This document shows positions 6,821 to 10,619 of a stretch of DNA of 10,619 nt, in pieces. The stretch is from Pseudomonadota bacterium (lineage in GTDB: Bacteria; Pseudomonadota; Alphaproteobacteria; SMXQ01). The stretch spans positions 1 to 10,619 of the forward strand of contig JADFPK010000045.1 in NCBI GenBank assembly GCA_022562375.1, in the 5' to 3' direction. The notes under the pieces were generated by a model. The model saw only the letters and a list, made by a program, of their open reading frames with translations. It did no database searches and was not told the origin of the DNA. Each line of letters opens with the position of its first letter. The first letter of the stretch is position 1. The position numbers were made by a program, and so were the translations under genes.

Positions 6821-7807
6821 GTGGCGGACAAGACGCGTATTGCCATTCTGGACGATTTCCAGAACGTCGCCCTGGAGGCGGCGGACTGGTCGGCCGTCGC
6901 CGAGCGGGCCGAAATAGCCGTGTTCGACGACCATCTCGCCGATCCCGACGCGGTCGCCGAACGGCTGCGGGATTTCGACATCGTCGTGATCATGCGCGAG
7001 CGCACGCCGTTTCCCGCCGCCTTGATCGGCAATCTGCCCAAGCTGAGGCTGCTGGTCACCACCGGGATGCGCAACCTCGCTATCGACCTCGATGCGGCGA
7101 CGGCCCGGGGCGTCGTCGTCAGCGGCACCGAGTCCGTTGGATATTCTCCGGCGGAGCTGACCTGGGCCTTGATCCTGGCGCTCATGCGCGACATCCCGAA
7201 AGAGGACAGGGCGACCCGCGAGGGCCGCTGGCAGACGGCGCTTGGCAGGGCGATCAATGGCAGGGTGCTGGGGGTGATCGGTCTCGGCAAGATCGGCGCC
7301 AGGGTGGCCGCGGTCGGCAAGGCCTTCGAGATGGACGTCATCGCCTGGAGCCAGAACCTGACCGGCGAGCGCTGCGCCGAAGTCGGCGTCAGGCAGGTGG
7401 GATTCGAGGAACTGCTCACGACCGGCGACGTGATCACCATCCACACCGTGCTGAGCGACCGCACAAGGGGTCTGATCGGCGCCGGCGAACTCGCCAAAAT
7501 GAAGCCGACGGCCACCCTCGTCAACACCTCTCGTGGTCCCATCATCGAGGAGGCGGCACTGATAACGGCGCTGAAGGACGGAACCATCGCCGGCGCCGGC
7601 CTCGATGTCTACGATGTCGAGCCCTTGCCCCTGGACCATCCGTTGCGGAATCTCGAAAACACGGTGATCACGCCGCATCTCGGCTACGTCACGGACGACA
7701 ATTACCGGGTCTATTTTGGCCACGCGGTCGAGGACATCGGCGCCTACCTCGATGGCGGGCCGGTCCGCGTTCTCAACCCCGAGGTCCTGGAAAAGACGAC
7801 CGCTTGA
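6821..7807 (+). CDS. D-2-hydroxyacid dehydrogenase (NAD(P)-dependent)
   Basis: Cytoplasmic oxidoreductase of the D-isomer-specific 2-hydroxyacid dehydrogenase family, interconverting a 2-hydroxy acid and a 2-oxo acid. The protein has 328 aa, the family length. The Rossmann motif is GLGKIG (154-159), and the catalytic triad is Arg238 in NTSRG, Glu267 in DVEP and His286 in TPHLG. The N-terminal LDDFQN and VIMRERTPF mark a subfamily frequent in proteobacteria. The start is GTG at 6821, preceded by a good ribosome site in GGAAGAAG. At the position where phosphite dehydrogenase carries its key Lys this protein has TTGMRN, which argues against PtxD. The gene is divergent from phnA with a shared promoter region. 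A phosphonate-derived hydroxy acid is therefore a possible substrate, but that is inference only. Confidence 0.9.
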   Translation: MADKTRIAILDDFQNVALEAADWSAVAERAEIAVFDDHLADPDAVAERLRDFDIVVIMRERTPFPAALIGNLPKLRLLVTTGMRNLAIDLDAATARGVVVSGTESVGYSPAELTWALILALMRDIPKEDRATREGRWQTALGRAINGRVLGVIGLGKIGARVAAVGKAFEMDVIAWSQNLTGERCAEVGVRQVGFEELLTTGDVITIHTVLSDRTRGLIGAGELAKMKPTATLVNTSRGPIIEEAALITALKDGTIAGAGLDVYDVEPLPLDHPLRNLENTVITPHLGYVTDDNYRVYFGHAVEDIGAYLDGGPVRVLNPEVLEKTTA

Positions 7808-7878
7808 AGCCTCTGCCTGTAGGGGACGGGGCGACACAAGGCAAGCCGTGGTAGCGGTGGCGGCTGGACGACGGACAG

Positions 7879-8640
7879 CTAACCCGGTTGCAGGGCGCGT
7901 CTTTCGGTGAAGCCAGTAAGCTCCCTTAGGCCTCTGAGATCCAAGATATTTGCCGTCCGACCGTTGACCTCGAAAAGCCCATCGTGGCCCAGGCCCTGGA
8001 GGGTGCGGGAGACATGGACCTTGGTCAGGCCGAGGGCGTCGGCGATGTGCTCCTGGCGGACGTGAAAGGGGAAGGATCCGCGGTCCACCATGCCGCGGCC
8101 GGCGAATTGATCATGAAGCTCGAGGACCAGCCGGGCGATCCGCTCCTTCGCCGTGCGCCGGCCGAGGTCCGACAGCCGCTCGTCCGAGTGGGCCTGGCAG
8201 GAGGCCGAATATTTCAGCAGTTCCCACTCATACTCGGGCTTGCGCCTGAGAAGATCGCGGAACTTCTCCTTGTCGAACACGCATAGGCTGACGGGGGTCA
8301 GGCTCTGCACCGAATGGGGCATGGCCTTGAACCACAGCATATGCAGGCCGATGAAGCTTCCCGGCAACAGGAAATCGAGAATCTGGCGGCGCCCGTCGGG
8401 CAGGAGCTTGTAGGTGAAGGCCCAGCCGTCATAAAGGGTGAAGACCTCGTCGGCCTCCCTCTCATCGCGGCAGATGTTCCGCTTCGCCGGCAGGACGCGA
8501 TCGTCCAACCGGATGGCCTGGAGGAATTTCAGGGAACCGCGTGATGCGCCCGCATAGGCCGCGAACCTGCGGACCGGACAGCCGGCGCATTTACCGGGCA
8601 GTCGCGGAGATTCCCTGTATTGCGCTGTGGCTCGGGTCAT
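7879..8640 (-). CDS. Crp/Fnr-family transcriptional regulator with incomplete Fe-S cysteine set
   Basis: 253-aa DNA-binding regulator with an N-terminal cyclic-nucleotide-binding-type beta-roll (about 35-150, including DGRRQILDFLLPGSFIG) and a C-terminal winged helix (about 165-245). The recognition helix reads LTKVHVSRTLQ (205-215). FNR itself has Glu-x-x-Ser-Arg here; this protein has Val208, Ser211 and Arg212, so the target site may differ from the FNR box. Cysteines are C18 and C21 in CAGC and C120 in VSLC, which aligns with FNR Cys122, plus C57 and C148. In FnrN-type proteins a further Cys stands eight residues after the second; here that position is Tyr29 (codon TAT, 8556-8554). Oxygen or redox sensing is plausible but the cluster may be altered. 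The nearest ribosome-site-like GGAG lies only 3 bases before ATG 8640. The gene is convergent with the dehydrogenase and has a highly structured upstream region. Confidence 0.88.
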   Translation of the reverse strand: MTRATAQYRESPRLPGKCAGCPVRRFAAYAGASRGSLKFLQAIRLDDRVLPAKRNICRDEREADEVFTLYDGWAFTYKLLPDGRRQILDFLLPGSFIGLHMLWFKAMPHSVQSLTPVSLCVFDKEKFRDLLRRKPEYEWELLKYSASCQAHSDERLSDLGRRTAKERIARLVLELHDQFAGRGMVDRGSFPFHVRQEHIADALGLTKVHVSRTLQGLGHDGLFEVNGRTANILDLRGLRELTGFTERRALQPG

Positions 8641-8657
8641 GTACTCCGATCAACTCC

Positions 8658-8730
8658 GGCTACGGTAGCCGTAACCCCTCATCGCGCAACAATTTGGTGC
8701 AATGCCGCGATGAGCCGACCGTGACGGCTA
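8658..8730 (-). promoter_or_regulatory. nested and competing inverted repeats upstream of the crp/fnr gene
   Basis: Three inverted repeats share this stretch. The inner stem is a perfect 9 bp (CTCATCGCG 8678-8686, CGCGATGAG 8706-8714) with a 19-nt loop. The outer stem pairs TAGCCGTAAC (8666-8675) with GTGACGGCTA (8721-8730), 9 of 10 matching. A third palindrome, GGCTACGGTAGCC (8658-8670), overlaps the left arm of the outer stem, so the outer stem and the third hairpin cannot form together. On the minus strand this lies 18-90 bases before the regulator ATG, within any leader RNA. Alternatives are a protein operator or a repetitive palindromic element. Confidence 0.6.
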
Positions 8731-8746
8731 TGGAATCCATCTCTCG

Positions 8747-8774
8747 AAAAAAAGCTGGGGACTGCCTCCCGGCT
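8747..8774 (-). terminator. intrinsic (rho-independent) terminator, minus strand
   Basis: On the minus strand an 8-bp stem, AGCCGGGA (8774-8767) paired with CCCCAGCT (8760-8753) with G-T pairs, closes a 6-nt loop. It runs directly into seven T (8753-8747). This is the clearest terminator in the window. Nothing coding is seen upstream of it on that strand, so it ends either a small RNA or a prematurely stopped leader of the crp/fnr transcript. Confidence 0.65.
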
Positions 8775-8820
8775 ATTCCCGGAAAAAAAGGGTTATACCC
8801 CAATAACTTGCGGGATAAGA
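8747..8820 (-). ncRNA. candidate small RNA or attenuated leader, about 74 nt
   Basis: A promoter-like sequence at 8854-8827 would start an RNA near 8820 that ends at the terminator T-run at 8747. The body contains a second, weaker hairpin, GGGT-ATA-ACCC, followed by seven T (8789-8783), and then the main terminator stem. If polymerase reads through, the same RNA would become the 5' leader of the regulator gene. No known RNA family is recognised. Confidence 0.3.
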
Positions 8821-8826
8821 AACGGT

Positions 8827-8854
8827 AATATACACGACATGTTGGAGAATACAA
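8827..8854 (-). promoter_or_regulatory. candidate promoter, minus strand
   Basis: TTGTAT (8854-8849), 16-bp spacer, TATATT (8832-8827) in an AT-rich stretch. The -10 matches the sigma-70 consensus at five of six; the -35 matches only at its first three bases. It points toward the minus-strand terminator and the crp/fnr gene. Confidence 0.3.
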
Positions 8855-9044
8855 CAGAAAACAGCGTATAACAACGTAGTTGATTAAAACCCATCGTTAA
8901 ACTGGATTAGCGCCGAAGTTCACCAGGCAAACCGACTTTCAAACAACAAAATTACCATTATAACGATAGCTGGCATAACGGATACCCGCAGTTAGTGTAT
9001 TGCCAATCGACCGCCATCGACTACGCCGGGTCCGGAGAAATGAT

Positions 9045-9127
9045 GCCGTTGGGCGGGCGCTCTGGCGCCCGACGGGCCCGCGATGGCAACGGGGCAACGC
9101 CGGGCGAACAGCCGGGCCGCCCTGGCG
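9045..9127 (+). other. GC-rich island of consecutive hairpins
   Basis: CCGTTG (9046-9051) pairs with CAACGG (9087-9092), enclosing a perfect 6-bp hairpin GGGCGC-TCTG-GCGCCC (9055-9070). A second hairpin follows: CGCCGGGC (9098-9105) with GCCC-T-GGCG (9119-9127), one bulged T. The pairing is near-contiguous and set in an AT-rich surround. It may be a structured RNA, but GC-rich DNA pairs easily by chance and the strand is uncertain. Confidence 0.3.
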
Positions 9128-9232
9128 CGGGTGGGATTCGAAACCGGTTTCATGCCAGAAATTTGAGCGAGGAGAAAAAAATTCGCCCTGAAACCACGAC
9201 TCAGTGCTCGCTAACGGAATGAATGAAGGGGT

Positions 9233-9250
9233 CCATAGGCCATCCTATGG
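9233..9250. repeat. perfect 7-bp inverted repeat
   Basis: CCATAGG (9233-9239) and CCTATGG (9244-9250) around a CCAT loop. No T-run follows on either strand, so it is not an obvious terminator. It could be an operator or an RNA hairpin. Confidence 0.4.
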
Positions 9251-9324
9251 CGAAGGGGCGGGATGGTCAGGATACGGATTTAATTAGCAAAAAAGGAACC
9301 CGGAGGGACAGAAGATAACATAGA

Positions 9325-9412
9325 TTAACAATTCAGTTTAATATTACAGATTGTCATATTAAAAGGCCAGGGTACAAACGATTTAACAAGTCCGTTTAAC
9401 CAATAATTAACC
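9325..9412 (+). promoter_or_regulatory. TTAA repeat cluster with one exact CtrA box
   Basis: TTAACCAATAATTAACC (9396-9412) matches TTAA-N7-TTAAC, the published consensus of the alphaproteobacterial response regulator CtrA. Just upstream, two 17-nt imperfect direct repeats (9325-9341 and 9383-9399, 15 of 17 identical) each carry TTAA-N9-TTAA; the second shares a TTAA with the exact box. CtrA commonly governs motility and chemotaxis genes, and the next gene downstream is the chemoreceptor, about 355 bp away. Such a distance implies a long leader or an additional promoter nearer the gene. Confidence 0.5.
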
Positions 9413-9766
9413 TTACTGCATTTAAGTCGCAGCCGAACCAAGGCCGACCGGCGCGGTTCATCGTTACGCTCTTGCGCGCTGGGATAGCTCAACCACCAAC
9501 GTGAAAAGCACTGGCCACGAAGTTCCAGGCGGATCGAGGAGAAGGTGGTCGACCCGGCTTATGAGAGACCAACGATTGCACCGCAAAGAGACAAAGGGAT
9601 GTTGAATCTGGAAAATGACAGCGCCGCGGCGGCGACCGTCGCCGAAGCCGATCATACCGTATTTGGCTCCCCACGACGGGTCTCGGCTTGATAACGTCCA
9701 CCGGGGCCTTGGTCGAAATCCTTACCGGCACGGGTGCCTACAACGACTTTTTATTAGGAGAAGGTC

Positions 9767-10619
9767 ATGAAATTCAATTCTTTGAAGACCAAGCCCAAAA
9801 TCCTGCTTGGTATCTGCTCCCCCCTGGTCCTCCTGTTGATCCTTGGGGGCGTCAGCGTTTACAGCATCGACTCCATCGTCGAGACCAACAAGGCGGTCGA
9901 CCACACCCATGAGGTGCTGGAGGTTGAGGAGGAGATCCTCGCCGCGGCGGTCGATATGGAGACCGGCATGCGGGGCTTTCTGCTGGCCGGCAAGGAGGGC
10001 TTCCTCGATCCGTACATCGGCGGGGAGAAAGCGACCTACGAAAAAATTACCTCCCTGCAGAAGACGGTCGACGACAACCCGAAGCAGGTCGAGCGACTGG
10101 CTGAGGCGGAGAAAGTCCTGCGGGAGTGGCAGGAGAATGTCACCGAACCGACGATCCAACTGCGCCGTGACATCGGCGACGCCGACACCATGAACGACAT
10201 GGCCAAGCTCGTCGGCGAGGCGCGGGGCAAGGTGTACTTCGACAAGTTCCGCGGCCAGATCGCGACCTTCTCCGACCGCGAGGCAACCCTACTGCAAAAG
10301 CGCCGGGATGAGTTCCAGGCCGCCCAGAAATCGGTTGCCGAGAATTTCGAGCTTGTCCAGAAGACGGTTGGGTGGGTGGACCACACCCACGAAGTGGTGG
10401 CCAGCGCGATGCAACTTCTGGCCTTCGCGGTGGATATGGAGACCGGCATGCGCGGCTTCCTTCTTGGCGGCGAAAAGGAATTCCTCGACCCGTACAAAGC
10501 CGGCAAGGCCGGGTTCTTCGAGCAGATAAAGGCCCTGAGGAAAACGGTCGACGACAATCCGGCGCAGGTGAAGCTGCTCAAGGAGACGGAGACAACCATC
10601 CGGAATTGGGTCAACAGGG
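9767..10619 (+). CDS. CHASE3-domain chemoreceptor or sensor (partial, C-terminus off window)
   Basis: N-terminal 284 residues of a membrane sensor. Residues 1-11 are basic, a transmembrane helix follows at about 12-33 (ILLGICSPLVLLLILGG), and then two periplasmic CHASE3-type helical domains in tandem. Landmarks repeat at exactly 160 residues: VDHTHEV at 44 and 204, VDMETGMRGFLL at 62 and 222, TVDDNP at 100 and 260. Met-Glu-Thr-Gly-Met-Arg-Gly-Phe is the CHASE3 hallmark. The ribosome site AGGAG (9756-9760) lies six bases before the ATG. The signalling part is beyond the window; a methyl-accepting domain is most likely, but a histidine kinase or diguanylate cyclase is equally compatible with CHASE3. 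Upstream lie a CtrA box and a long, structured leader region. The ligand is unknown. Confidence 0.85.
   Translation, partial: MKFNSLKTKPKILLGICSPLVLLLILGGVSVYSIDSIVETNKAVDHTHEVLEVEEEILAAAVDMETGMRGFLLAGKEGFLDPYIGGEKATYEKITSLQKTVDDNPKQVERLAEAEKVLREWQENVTEPTIQLRRDIGDADTMNDMAKLVGEARGKVYFDKFRGQIATFSDREATLLQKRRDEFQAAQKSVAENFELVQKTVGWVDHTHEVVASAMQLLAFAVDMETGMRGFLLGGEKEFLDPYKAGKAGFFEQIKALRKTVDDNPAQVKLLKETETTIRNWVNR

Larger units (their letters stand above)
8641..9766. other. 1.1-kb intergenic region, no convincing protein gene
   Basis: This is the only long gap in the window. Base composition swings: 8775-8990 and 9270-9430 are AT-rich, unlike everything to the left, while 9040-9170 is GC-rich. Short open frames are present, but none combines a good start, ribosome site and protein-like content; the best is at 9545-9691, described among the findings. 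The region contains nested inverted repeats, a minus-strand terminator, a hairpin island and TTAA boxes, each listed separately. It most likely holds the control regions of the divergent regulator and chemoreceptor genes, and perhaps small RNAs. Confidence 0.7.

Noticed and set aside
6821..7807. Phosphite dehydrogenase (PtxD), suggested by the family and the phosphonate neighbour
   Set aside because: The key Lys of PtxD is absent (TTGMRN at that place), and the rest matches the general D-2-hydroxyacid dehydrogenase subfamily.
6623..7837. 404-codon minus-strand open frame across the dehydrogenase gene
   Set aside because: Antisense shadow; the plus strand encodes a complete enzyme with all motifs.
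8648..8661. FNR-type box near the regulator start (TTGATC on the minus strand)
   Set aside because: Only one half-site is present; the expected ATCAA partner is missing.
8730..8828. 32-codon plus-strand frame starting MESISRKK
   Set aside because: No ribosome site, and it overlaps the minus-strand terminator; composition comes from the A-runs of that terminator.
9125..9150. tRNA T-arm-like sequence on the minus strand (GGTTTCGAATCCC followed by CCGCGCCA), as at an integration site
   Set aside because: The would-be T-stem arms do not pair, and no anticodon arm, D-arm or acceptor partner is present; no integrase is nearby.
9041..9260. c-di-GMP or cobalamin riboswitch upstream of the chemoreceptor
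   Set aside because: The conserved core strings of these classes (GGGCAAACC-type, or the B12 box) could not be found.
9724..9755. GGCACGGGTGCC hairpin followed by a T-run before the chemoreceptor as an attenuator
   Set aside because: The stem is only 4-5 bp and the T-run begins about nine bases after it, too far for an intrinsic terminator.

Overview
The window is strongly GC-rich in its coding parts. It reads as a piece of an alphaproteobacterial chromosome, most likely Rhodospirillales or a relative. That placement rests on the style of the proteins (FetAB-type exporter, alphaproteobacterial Crp/Fnr regulator, CHASE3 chemoreceptor) and on one perfect match to the CtrA box. It is an inference from pattern memory, not a database match. 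Genes are densely packed from 1 to about 8640. An unusual 1.1 kb, partly AT-rich intergenic region follows, and the window ends inside a chemoreceptor gene.

Layout. 1-987 (minus): a two-gene FetAB-like ABC exporter, ATPase then permease, with start and stop codons overlapping; the permease runs off the left edge. 1199-2440 (plus): a 12-helix MFS transporter, divergent from fetAB. 2489-4162 (minus): a secreted seven-bladed YVTN-type beta-propeller followed by a type-1 copper cupredoxin with a Met-rich tail. These two lie in the SAME reading frame and are separated only by two in-frame TGA codons, which sit in a perfect 15-bp tandem duplication. The cupredoxin has no signal peptide, so the pair looks like one exported propeller-cupredoxin protein split by a stop. 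4354-5223 (plus): an exported TIM-barrel amidohydrolase, divergent from the propeller gene. 5349-6626 (minus): phosphonoacetate hydrolase (phnA), with its metal and nucleophile residues visible. 6821-7807 (plus): a D-2-hydroxyacid dehydrogenase divergent from phnA; the two share a promoter region with apparently overlapping promoters and a 22-bp tandem repeat. 7879-8640 (minus): a Crp/Fnr-family regulator that keeps three of the four Fe-S cysteine positions, with Tyr at the fourth.

8641-9766 holds no convincing protein gene. It is rich in structure: nested and mutually exclusive inverted repeats directly upstream of the crp/fnr gene; a strong minus-strand intrinsic terminator with a promoter-like sequence about 75 bp upstream of its end (a small RNA or an attenuated leader); a GC-rich island of hairpins; and TTAA repeats including one exact CtrA box upstream of the chemoreceptor. 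9767-10619 (plus) is the start of a chemoreceptor or sensor with two CHASE3 domains exactly 160 residues apart.

How the genes fit together. Two short modules are plausible: an envelope copper-linked set (propeller, cupredoxin, perhaps the amidohydrolase) and a phosphonate-carbon set (phnA with the dehydrogenase). FetAB would handle metal efflux. The regulator and chemoreceptor point to control by redox state and by CtrA. Links between modules are inferred from position only.
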